Assembly: GCA_937917025.1 (NCBI GenBank)
Contig: CALFSF010000478.1
Location: 1 to 17,876 of the forward strand
Reading direction: 5' to 3'
DNA length: 17,876 nt
From: an uncultured Paraburkholderia sp.
GTDB lineage: Bacteria; Pseudomonadota; Gammaproteobacteria; Burkholderiales; Burkholderiaceae
Shown here: positions 7,378 through 13,971 of the stretch, in pieces
How the letters are laid out: every line of letters begins with the position of its first letter
Position numbering within the stretch: position 1 is the stretch's first letter
Position numbers and translations under genes: made by a program
Notes under the pieces: model-generated
The model's input: only the letters and a program-made list of their open reading frames with translations
Told to the model about the DNA's origin: nothing
Database searches by the model: none

Positions 7378-7443
7378 TGTAAAAATTCTCGAATTATTGA
7401 ATCGGCGCCAATGCGCGCGGATATGACGGGGTAGAGGAGCGGA

Positions 7444-8610
7444 ATGAAGTCGGCAATGCGATGGATCAGCGCGACATGCGTCGCGGCGGGCGTATTGGCA
7501 GCATGGAGCGGCGCGGCATCGGCGCAGGTGAAAATTGGCGTGACGGTATCGGCCACCGGTCCCGCGGCATCGCTGGGCATTCCGGAAAAGAACACGATCG
7601 CGTTGCTGCCGAAGGAAGTGGCCGGCCAGAAGATCGAATACATCGTGCTGGACGACGCGACGGATTCCACGCTGGCGGTGAAGAATACCCGCAAGCTCAC
7701 GAGCGAAGACCATGTGGACGCGATCATCGGCTCGACCGTCGTGCCGAACTCGCTGGCCATGATCGACGTCGCGGCTGAAACCGCCACGCCGATGATTTCG
7801 ATGGCCGCCGCGGCCACGATCGTCGAGCCGATGGATGCGAAGCGCGCGTGGGTCTACAAGACACCGCAGAACGACATCCTGATGGCGACGGCGATCGCGC
7901 AGCACATGGCGAATCATGGCGTGAAGACCGTTGCCTTCATCGGCTTCTCGGATGGCTACGGCGAGAGCTGGTTCCGCGAATTCACGAAGGCCGCGGATCT
8001 CGCGAAGATCAAGGTGGTGGCGAACGAACGCTTTGCGCGCAACGACGCTTCGGTGACCGGTCAGGTGCTGAAGATGATGTCGCGGAATCCGGACGCCGTG
8101 CTGATCGCCGGTGCGGGTACGCCGGCTGCGCTGCCGCAAAAAACGTTGAAGGAACGCGGCTACAAGGGCAAGTTCTACCAGACGCACGGCGTCGCGAATA
8201 ACGACTTCCTGCGCGTGTGCGGCAAGGATTGCGACGGCACGTATCTGCCGGCAGGTCCGCTGCTGGTGGCCGACCAGCTGCCCGATTCGAACCCGGTGAA
8301 GAAATCCGCGCTTACGTACAAGCACGCGTATGAAGCCGCGTACGGCGCGGGTTCGGTGTCGACGTTCGGCGGCCATGCGTGGGACGCCGGCCTGCTCCTG
8401 CAACGCGCGATTCCGCTCGCGCTGAAGAAAGGGCAGCCGGGTACACCGGCGTTTCGCGACGCGCTGCGCGCGGCGATCGAAAGCACGAAGGACATGCCGG
8501 CTTCACATGGCATCTTCAACATGAGCGCGAACGATCACGCGGGCCTCGATCAGCGGGCGCGCGTGATGGTCGAGATCGTCGGCGGCAAGTGGAAGCTGGC
8601 CACAGACTGA
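7444..8610 (+). CDS. Periplasmic substrate-binding protein of Liv/HAAT ABC importer (cluster 2, copy A)
   Basis: This 388-residue type-1 periplasmic binding protein has a signal peptide with probable cleavage at ASA/QVKIG (27/28), leaving a mature protein of 361 residues. The mature start VKIGVTVSATGPAASLGIPE is typical of HAAT-family proteins. A conserved VCGKDC pair of Cys lies in the C-terminal half. AGGAG at 7435-7439 lies four bases before the ATG, a slightly short but usable spacing. The mature part aligns without gaps to the next gene's product at about 73% identity by hand count, so the two arose by duplication. A strong terminator follows 30 bases after the stop, so this copy is probably transcribed separately from the permease genes. 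The ligand is unknown. Confidence 0.92.
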   Translation: MKSAMRWISATCVAAGVLAAWSGAASAQVKIGVTVSATGPAASLGIPEKNTIALLPKEVAGQKIEYIVLDDATDSTLAVKNTRKLTSEDHVDAIIGSTVVPNSLAMIDVAAETATPMISMAAAATIVEPMDAKRAWVYKTPQNDILMATAIAQHMANHGVKTVAFIGFSDGYGESWFREFTKAADLAKIKVVANERFARNDASVTGQVLKMMSRNPDAVLIAGAGTPAALPQKTLKERGYKGKFYQTHGVANNDFLRVCGKDCDGTYLPAGPLLVADQLPDSNPVKKSALTYKHAYEAAYGAGSVSTFGGHAWDAGLLLQRAIPLALKKGQPGTPAFRDALRAAIESTKDMPASHGIFNMSANDHAGLDQRARVMVEIVGGKWKLATD

Positions 8611-8640
8611 TCCAGGGCGAGATAGCGCATTTGAACCCGG

Positions 8641-8674
8641 AAAAAGGCACGTTCAGTCAGACGTGCCTTTTTTT
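8641..8674 (+). terminator. Intrinsic terminator between the tandem binding-protein genes
   Basis: Perfect 12-base arms AAAAAGGCACGT (8641-8652) and ACGTGCCTTTTT (8661-8672) flank an eight-base loop, and the T-run reaches 8674. It begins 30 bases after the stop of copy A. The A-run on the left side means it could also act in the other direction, but no minus-strand gene needs it. Confidence 0.95.
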
Positions 8675-8823
8675 CTGCGTATCGGTTGTGGCAGCGACGC
8701 AGAGGCGTTTTATCCCGAACAGGGAAAACCATGCTATTCACGCCCGAAGCCGAAAACTAGATTCAGAAACCGGTGCAGAAGCCGGATCGAACAACAGGCA
8801 ACCCACAGCGTTTGGAGACAGCA

Positions 8824-9984
8824 ATGAGAACAACAGGCAACTGGGTACGCGCAAGCCTCGCAGCGGCGCTCGTATGCGGCGCGACCGTCGCATCGGCACA
8901 GGTGAAGATCGGCGTGACGTTATCGGCGACCGGGCCGGCTGCGTCGCTCGGCATTCCGGAGAAGAACACGATCGCGTTGTTGCCGAAGGAGATGGGCGGC
9001 AAGAGCGTGCAGTACATCGTGCTCGACGACGCATCCGATACGAGTCGCGCGGTGCAGAACACGCACAAGCTGATCGATGAAGATCACGTCGACGCGATCA
9101 TCGGCTCGACGGTCACGCCGAATTCGCTCGCGATGCTCGACGTGGTGTCGCAAGGCAAGACGCCGATGATCTCGATGGCCGCATCGGCCGCGATCATCGC
9201 GCCGATGGACGCGAAGCGCATGTGGGCGTTCAAGACGCCGCAGAACGACGGCCTGATGGCCGATGCGATCGCCGGATACATGGAAAAGCATGGCGTGAAG
9301 ACCGTGGGCTTCATCGGTTTCGCCGATGCGTACGGCGAGAACTGGTACACGGTGTTCAGCGCGGCGGCGGCCGCGCACCATCTGAAGGTGGTGTCGAACG
9401 AACGCTATAACCGCACGGACGCTTCCGTGACGGGCCAGGTGCTGAAACTGGTCGCCTCGAACCCGGACGCCGTCCTGATCGCCGGTTCGGGCACGCCGGC
9501 CGCGTTGCCCGCGAAGACGCTGAAGGAGCGCGGCTACAAGGGCAAGGTCTATCAGACGCACGGCGTGGCCAATAACGACTTCCTGCGCGTGTGCGGCAAG
9601 GACTGCGAAGGCGAACTGCTGCCCGCCGGTCCGGTTCTCGTGACCGAGCAGCTGCCGGAATCGAACCCGGTGAAGAAGTCGTCGGAAGCGTACAAGGCAG
9701 CCTATGAGAAGGCCTATGGCGTGGGCTCGCTCTCCACGTTCGGCGGTCACGCGTGGGATGCTGGCCAGATGCTGCAGCGCGCGATCCCCGAAGCGCTGAA
9801 GAAGGGACAGCCGGGCACGGAAGCGTTCCGCGAGGCATTGCGTGCATCGCTTGAGAACATCAAGGACCTGCCGGTCGCGCACGGCATCATGAACACCACG
9901 ACGACCGATCACAACGGCTTCGACGACCGCGCTCGCGTGATGGTCGAAATCGTCGACGGCAAGTGGAAACTCCAGAACGACTAA
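8824..9984 (+). CDS. Periplasmic substrate-binding protein of Liv/HAAT ABC importer (cluster 2, copy B)
   Basis: This 386-residue periplasmic binding protein is the paralogue of the preceding gene. The signal peptide probably cuts at ASA/QVKIG (25/26), giving a mature protein of 361 residues, exactly the length of copy A. Differences cluster in the 85-175 region of the mature protein and near the C-terminus; the VCGKDC Cys pair and the stretch TLKERGYKGK are shared. I chose the ATG at 8824 because GGAGA (8814-8818) is five bases upstream and the signal peptide begins there; the frame extends to an ATG at 8773, which would add 17 hydrophilic residues. A 14-base direct repeat flanks the start. 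Copy B is the binding protein adjacent to the permease genes, separated from them by two hairpins. Confidence 0.92.
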   Translation: MRTTGNWVRASLAAALVCGATVASAQVKIGVTLSATGPAASLGIPEKNTIALLPKEMGGKSVQYIVLDDASDTSRAVQNTHKLIDEDHVDAIIGSTVTPNSLAMLDVVSQGKTPMISMAASAAIIAPMDAKRMWAFKTPQNDGLMADAIAGYMEKHGVKTVGFIGFADAYGENWYTVFSAAAAAHHLKVVSNERYNRTDASVTGQVLKLVASNPDAVLIAGSGTPAALPAKTLKERGYKGKVYQTHGVANNDFLRVCGKDCEGELLPAGPVLVTEQLPESNPVKKSSEAYKAAYEKAYGVGSLSTFGGHAWDAGQMLQRAIPEALKKGQPGTEAFREALRASLENIKDLPVAHGIMNTTTTDHNGFDDRARVMVEIVDGKWKLQND

Positions 9985-10005
9985 AAAGTACGCGCTTCTC
10001 GCATA

Positions 10006-10029
10006 CGGTGTGGCGGCGACGCCGCACCG
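10006..10029 (+). other. GNRA-loop hairpin after binding-protein copy B
   Basis: CGGTGTGGCG (10006-10015) pairs with CGCCGCACCG (10020-10029), ten pairs including one G-U, closed by a GCGA tetraloop of the stable GNRA class. It begins 21 bases after the stop. No T-run follows, so RNA stabilisation or partial attenuation is more likely than full termination. Confidence 0.6.
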
Positions 10030-10054
10030 GCATTCTGTTCGATGAACATGGCGA

Positions 10055-10087
10055 CGACCGCCGCGCCTTGTCCGGGCGCGGCGGTCG
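10055..10087 (+). other. GC-rich hairpin, possible attenuator before livH of cluster 2
   Basis: Perfect 13-base arms CGACCGCCGCGCC (10055-10067) and GGCGCGGCGGTCG (10075-10087) flank a seven-base loop. Only CGTTT follows, so it is at best a weak terminator. Together with the hairpin at 10006-10029 it separates the binding-protein gene from the permease genes. Confidence 0.6.
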
Positions 10088-10157
10088 CGTTTCAGTGTGG
10101 GGATGACGAACTCATCCCGACGACGAAGGTGCCCGTTGCTGCACGCTTCGGCCCTGG

Positions 10158-10175
10158 TTTCGATTTCGATTTCGA
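10158..10175 (+). repeat. Three tandem TTTCGA hexamers
   Basis: Three exact copies of TTTCGA occupy 10158-10175, in the leader eight bases before the ribosome site of livH (GAGGAA at 10183-10188). A change in copy number by slippage would alter leader spacing, but the tract is short. Confidence 0.6.
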
Positions 10176-10190
10176 CGTTTCAGAGGAAGT

Positions 10191-11246
10191 ATGGATCTAT
10201 CTATAGCGGCGATTCTTGCCCAGGACGGGATCACCACGGGCGCAATCTATGCGCTGCTCGCACTTGCGCTGGTGCTGGTGTTTTCGGTGACGCGGGTGAT
10301 CTTCATTCCGCAGGGCGAGTTCGTTTCGTATGGCGCGCTGACGCTCGCCGCCATCCAGACGCAGAAGTTTCCGGCCACCTGCTGGCTGTTGATCGCGATG
10401 GGTGCGGCGTGCTTTGTCGTCGAGACGGCCGGGCTCGTGCGGCATTCTGAGCGGCGCCGCCACGCGGCCCGCACGCTCGTGACGCTGGCGAGCAAATATC
10501 TGCTGTTTCCGATTGCCGTCTATGCGGTGACGCGCGGCCTCTTCATGCAGCCGCTGCCGATGGTCGTGCAGATCGCGTTGACACTGCTGATCGTGATTCC
10601 GATGGGACCGTTCGTGTACCGGCTTGCGTATGAACCGATCGCGGAAGCGACCACGCTGCTGCTGCTGATCGTCGCGGTCGCCGTGCACTTCGCGATGGTC
10701 GGGGTCGGCCTCGTGATGTTCGGCGCGGAGGGCTCGCGCACGACGGCGTTTTCCGACGCCACGTTCAACGTCGGCAGCATGACGATCTCCGGGCAGAGCC
10801 TGTGGGTCGTCGGCACCGCTGTCGTGCTGATCGCGGCGCTGTACCTGTACTTCGACCGCTCGATCTCGGGCAAGGCGCTGCGCGCGACGTCGGTGAACCG
10901 CGTCGGCGCGCGCCTCGTCGGTATCGGCACGACGCAGGCGGGGCGGCTCGCGTTCACGCTTGCCGCGGGCCTCGGCGCGTTGTGCGGCATCCTCGTGGCG
11001 CCGCTGACGACCATCTACTACGACTCGGGCTTCCTGATCGGCCTGAAGGGGTTCGTGGGGGCGATCATCGGCGGTCTCGTCAGCTACCCGCTGGCGGCCG
11101 CCGGATCGATCCTCGTGGGCGTGCTGGAGTCCTACTCGTCGTTCTGGGCGAGTGCCTATAAAGAAGTGATCGTGTTCACGCTGATCATTCCGGTGCTCCT
11201 GTGGCGAAGTTTCGTGAGCCCGCACGCGGAAGAGGACGAGGAGTGA
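10191..11246 (+). CDS. livH: Liv-type ABC importer permease, LivH-like, long form (cluster 2)
   Basis: This 351-residue inner-membrane permease is about 55 residues longer than the LivH of cluster 1. The opening ITTGAIYALLALALVLVFSV, then IPQGEFVSYGALTLA, corresponds to the LivH N-terminus. Extra sequence at about residues 75-125 has a basic stretch (RHSERRRHAARTL) and at least one added hydrophobic segment before the conserved permease core resumes. LRATSVNRVGARLVGIGT is the expected ATPase-contact loop. The C-terminus is strongly acidic (HAEEDEE); its Glu codons form the AGGAG ribosome site for the next gene. The start at ATG 10191 has AGAGGAAG directly upstream with short spacing. It precedes the livM-livG fusion by four bases. 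Confidence 0.88.
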   Translation: MDLSIAAILAQDGITTGAIYALLALALVLVFSVTRVIFIPQGEFVSYGALTLAAIQTQKFPATCWLLIAMGAACFVVETAGLVRHSERRRHAARTLVTLASKYLLFPIAVYAVTRGLFMQPLPMVVQIALTLLIVIPMGPFVYRLAYEPIAEATTLLLLIVAVAVHFAMVGVGLVMFGAEGSRTTAFSDATFNVGSMTISGQSLWVVGTAVVLIAALYLYFDRSISGKALRATSVNRVGARLVGIGTTQAGRLAFTLAAGLGALCGILVAPLTTIYYDSGFLIGLKGFVGAIIGGLVSYPLAAAGSILVGVLESYSSFWASAYKEVIVFTLIIPVLLWRSFVSPHAEEDEE

Positions 11247-11250
11247 CACG

Positions 11251-13035
11251 ATGAAACGGATCATGCAAAACAGGTTCTTCTGGCTGTTCCTCGTGGTGAT
11301 GTTCGCGCTGCCGGTGTTGCCGCAGCCGATCCGCGTGCCCGAGTACTGGGTCACGCTGCTCAACTACATCGGACTGTATTCGATCGTCGCGATCGGGCTC
11401 GTGCTGCTGACGGGCATCGGCGGGATGACGAGCTTCGGGCAGGCCGCATTCGTCGGCGTGGGCGCGTATTCCACGGCGTATCTGACGACGCAGTTCGGCG
11501 TGTCGCCGTGGTTTGCGCTGATCGTAGGCGTCGTGCTGACGGCGCTGATCGCGCTCGTGCTGGGCGCGGTGACGATGCGCCTGTCGGGCCACTTCCTGCC
11601 GCTCGGGACGATCGCGTGGGGGCTCGCGCTGTTCTTCCTCTTCGGCAATATGGAGATGCTCGGCAAGTACGACGGCATTAACGGCATTCCGGTGCTCAAC
11701 GTATTCGGTATCCAGCTGGAGTCCGGGCGGCACATCTATTACCTCATCTGGGTCGTCGTGCTCGCGGCGGTGATCTCTGTTCAGAATCTGCTTAATAGCC
11801 GGCCGGGACGCGCGATCCGGGCGCTTCGCGGTGGCGGCTCGATGGCCGAGGCGATGGGCGTGAATACAGCGTGGATGCGCGTGGTGATCTTCGTCTATGC
11901 GGCGGTTCTCGCTTCTGTTTCGGGCTTCCTTTATGCCCATTTGCAGCGCGCGGTGAACCCGACGCCGTTCGGTCTGAACCACGGCATCGAGTTTCTGTTC
12001 ATGGCGGTCGTGGGCGGCGTTTCGCACGTGTGGGGCGCCGTGCTGGGCGCGGCCATCCTGACGCTCCTGCAGGACTACCTCCAGACCTGGCTCCCGAAGC
12101 TGCTTGGCGAAAGCGGCAATTTCGAAGTGATCGTCTTCGGCATTCTGATGGTGCTGTTGCTGCAATACGCGCGTCAGGGCGTCTGGCCGTTCGTCGCGCG
12201 GTTCTTTCCGGGCGGTCCGCGTGCCCACGTGCCCGATCACGCCGAGCCTTTGCCGCAGCGCAGCAAACCGGCGGTGGGCGAGACGTTGCTCTCGGTCGTG
12301 AAGGCGCGCAAGCAGTTTGGCGGCCTGGTGGCGGTGAACGACGTCAGCTTTGAGGTAAAGGCTGGCCAGATCATCGGCCTGATCGGGCCGAACGGCGCCG
12401 GCAAGTCGACGACGTTCAATCTGGTAACCGGTGTGCTGCAGGCGACGAGCGGCGAGATCGCGTTCCGCGGCGAGCGGATCGACTCGCTCACTTCACGTGA
12501 AATCGTCAAGCGCGGGATCGGCCGGACGTTCCAGCACGTCAAGCTGCTTCCCGGCATGACGGTGCTGGAGAACGTTGCGATTGGCGCGCATCTGCGCGGC
12601 CACGCGGGCGTCTGGCGCAGCGTCGCAAAGCTCAACGGAGCGGAAGAAGGCCGCCTGATGGCGGAGGCTGCACGGCAGATTCGTCGCGTCGGCCTCGAAC
12701 AGCATATGTACGACGAGGCCGGCAGCCTGGCGCTGGGACAGCAACGGATTCTGGAAATCGCGCGTGCGCTGTGCTGCGATCCGACGCTCCTGCTGCTGGA
12801 TGAACCTGCCGCCGGGCTTCGGTATCAGGAAAAGCAGCAACTGGCTGTGCTGCTGAAGAAGCTCAAGGAAGAGGGCATGAGCGTGCTGCTGGTCGAGCAC
12901 GATATGGATTTTGTGATGAATCTGACTGATCGGCTGGTGGTGATGGAGTTCGGTACCCGCATCGCGGAAGGCTTGCCGCAGGATGTGCAGAAGGATCCAG
13001 CCGTGCTCGAAGCCTATCTCGGTGGGGTGGAATGA
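11251..13035 (+). CDS. Fused Liv-type permease-ATPase (LivM-LivG) (cluster 2)
   Basis: This 594-residue protein joins a LivM permease (about 1-325) to a LivG ATPase (about 345-594) through a short polar linker rich in Pro and charged residues (about 320-342). The permease half has IGLVLLTGIGGMTSFGQAAF near 48-67 and MAVVGGVSHVWGAVLGAAIL near 251-270. The ATPase half has Walker A GPNGAGKST at 379-387 (Lys385), Q-loop Gln428, a non-standard signature LALGQQR near 493-499, Walker B LLLLDEP with Asp517 and Glu518, and H-loop His550. AGGAG at 11239-11243 lies seven bases before the ATG. The frame is continuous with no sign of a frameshift. Such fusions occur in Liv-type systems; here one lies beside a cluster where the same two functions are separate genes. 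The stop overlaps the livF start. Confidence 0.93.
   Translation: MKRIMQNRFFWLFLVVMFALPVLPQPIRVPEYWVTLLNYIGLYSIVAIGLVLLTGIGGMTSFGQAAFVGVGAYSTAYLTTQFGVSPWFALIVGVVLTALIALVLGAVTMRLSGHFLPLGTIAWGLALFFLFGNMEMLGKYDGINGIPVLNVFGIQLESGRHIYYLIWVVVLAAVISVQNLLNSRPGRAIRALRGGGSMAEAMGVNTAWMRVVIFVYAAVLASVSGFLYAHLQRAVNPTPFGLNHGIEFLFMAVVGGVSHVWGAVLGAAILTLLQDYLQTWLPKLLGESGNFEVIVFGILMVLLLQYARQGVWPFVARFFPGGPRAHVPDHAEPLPQRSKPAVGETLLSVVKARKQFGGLVAVNDVSFEVKAGQIIGLIGPNGAGKSTTFNLVTGVLQATSGEIAFRGERIDSLTSREIVKRGIGRTFQHVKLLPGMTVLENVAIGAHLRGHAGVWRSVAKLNGAEEGRLMAEAARQIRRVGLEQHMYDEAGSLALGQQRILEIARALCCDPTLLLLDEPAAGLRYQEKQQLAVLLKKLKEEGMSVLLVEHDMDFVMNLTDRLVVMEFGTRIAEGLPQDVQKDPAVLEAYLGGVE
12492..12502. other. Degenerate parS-like core inside the livM-livG fusion
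   Basis: TTCACGTGAAA matches 11 of 16 positions of the parS 16-mer, but the outer bases do not match. It may be chance; it is listed because two perfect sites lie 1.3 and 2.9 kb downstream. Confidence 0.15.
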
Positions 13036-13799
13036 TGACGATGCAATCTGATTCCGGCGCGTCGATTCTTGACGTCGCGGGCTTGTCCGTTCGCTACGGC
13101 AAGGTCGAGGCGCTGCACAATGCGGCGATCAAGGTCCGGCCAGGCCAGATCGTGTCCGTGATCGGGCCGAACGGCGCGGGCAAGTCGACGCTGCTGAACG
13201 CGATCATGGGCGCTTTGCCGGTGAGCGGACATGCGAAGGGCGCGATCGCCTTCAGAGGCGAGGATGTCAGCGCCGTGCCTGTCGAAAAACGTGTTGCGCG
13301 GGGGATGTGTCTGGTCCCGGAGAAGCGTGAGCTGTTTTCCACGATGACGGTCGAGGACAATCTCGTGCTCGGCGCGTATCGCCGCAAGCGGGCAGGAGAG
13401 CGGAATTTTCTCGATCAGCTGGAACCCGTGTTTCAGTTGTTTCCGCGATTGAAGGAGCGGCGCAAGCAGGCAGCGGGTACATTGTCTGGCGGCGAGCGGC
13501 AGATGCTGGCGGTCGGTCGGGCATTGATGGGCAAACCCGATTTGTTGATGCTCGACGAACCGAGCCTCGGACTTGCGCCGCTCATCGTGAAAGAGATTTT
13601 TCATATCATTAGCGCGTTGCGGCAAACGGGGGTTGCCACGTTGCTGATCGAGCAAAATGCCCGCGCGGCGCTGCAAATCTCGGACTACGGCTACGTTCTT
13701 GAAACCGGTGAACTTGCGCTCGAGGGCGCTGCGGCGGATCTGGCGCAGAATCCGCGAGTCATTGAGACGTATCTGGGGTTGACCAAAAAGGTCGCTTAG
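13032..13799 (+). CDS. livF: Liv-type ABC importer ATPase, LivF-like (cluster 2)
   Basis: This 255-residue cytoplasmic ATPase completes the second importer. Walker A GPNGAGKST is at 45-53 with Lys51, the signature LSGGERQ begins at 151, Walker B LLMLDEP carries Asp175 and Glu176, and the switch position is Gln208 in IEQN, usual for LivF. Unlike the LivF of cluster 1 it keeps the Walker A Lys. The start is one of three close in-frame ATGs (13032, 13035, 13041). I chose 13032 because it gives the four-base ATGA overlap with the fusion gene; the G-rich run at 13021-13030 serves as the ribosome site. It is the last gene before the parS-bearing terminator. Confidence 0.93.
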   Translation: MMTMQSDSGASILDVAGLSVRYGKVEALHNAAIKVRPGQIVSVIGPNGAGKSTLLNAIMGALPVSGHAKGAIAFRGEDVSAVPVEKRVARGMCLVPEKRELFSTMTVEDNLVLGAYRRKRAGERNFLDQLEPVFQLFPRLKERRKQAAGTLSGGERQMLAVGRALMGKPDLLMLDEPSLGLAPLIVKEIFHIISALRQTGVATLLIEQNARAALQISDYGYVLETGELALEGAAADLAQNPRVIETYLGLTKKVA

Positions 13800-13827
13800 C
13801 AGCGCAGTTGCCTGACTGGCTGCGGTC

Positions 13828-13865
13828 AAAGGCGGTGTGTTTCACGTGAAACACACCGCTTTTTT
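13828..13865 (+). terminator. Intrinsic terminator whose stem contains a parS site
   Basis: A perfect 28-base palindrome (13832-13859) extends with one G-T pair and A-T pairs to 13828-13863 and runs into six T residues (13860-13865). It starts 28 bases past the livF stop, as expected for the end of the second importer operon. Because the palindrome has no unpaired centre, the RNA hairpin must open a few central pairs to form its loop. The centre is parS. Confidence 0.8.
13838..13853. other. parS: parS centromere-like site 1 (ParB binding)
   Basis: TGTTTCACGTGAAACA is a perfect match to the canonical bacterial chromosomal parS palindrome. ParB binds it as a dimer, loads onto DNA there and spreads. 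It lies 134 bases before mnmG and 3.7 kb before parB. The sequence type is the widespread one found on primary chromosomes, which argues that this is not a secondary replicon. Confidence 0.93.
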
Positions 13866-13909
13866 ATCGTTGGCCGAACGGACGAAATTCGGGCCAAAAG
13901 CGAACCCGT

Positions 13910-13915
13910 TATAAT
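13910..13915 (+). promoter_or_regulatory. -10 element of the likely mnmG promoter
   Basis: A perfect TATAAT occupies 13910-13915, with a start site expected near 13922 and a leader of about 50 bases. No good -35 is seen at 16-18 bases upstream; the nearest (TTCGGG at 13888-13893) is poor. It sits 57 bases past parS site 1, within reach of spreading ParB. Confidence 0.55.
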
Positions 13916-13940
13916 TCGACCATCCATTTCTTTTGAAAGG

Positions 13941-13964
13941 CTCACGCGACGTCTCCGGCGTGAG
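13941..13964 (+). other. Leader stem-loop before mnmG
   Basis: CTCACGC (13941-13947) and GCGTGAG (13958-13964) are perfect arms with a ten-base loop. The right arm covers GTGAG, the only purine-rich stretch before the mnmG start, so the stem could limit ribosome access. The structure is seen; the role is inferred. Confidence 0.4.
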
Positions 13965-13971
13965 ATCCACG

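Larger units (their letters stand above)
6894..7443. other. 550-base gap between importer clusters
   Basis: I see no convincing protein gene in this stretch. It holds a small GCGGCC/GGCCGC hairpin (6948-6963), the near-palindrome TGCATTGCA (7021-7029), CTAG pairs at 7033-7036 and 7045-7048, a candidate promoter at 7049-7077, a strong terminator at 7157-7196, a candidate promoter at 7323-7352 and a perfect dyad at 7362-7377. AT content rises just before the next gene. Terminator and dyad are listed separately. Confidence 0.6.

Noticed and set aside
7134..7382. Frame of 82 codons starting ATG at 7134 with GAGGAG nearby
   Set aside because: The purine run is only two bases from the ATG and the frame passes through a 15-base-stem terminator and then AT-rich leader and promoter sequence.
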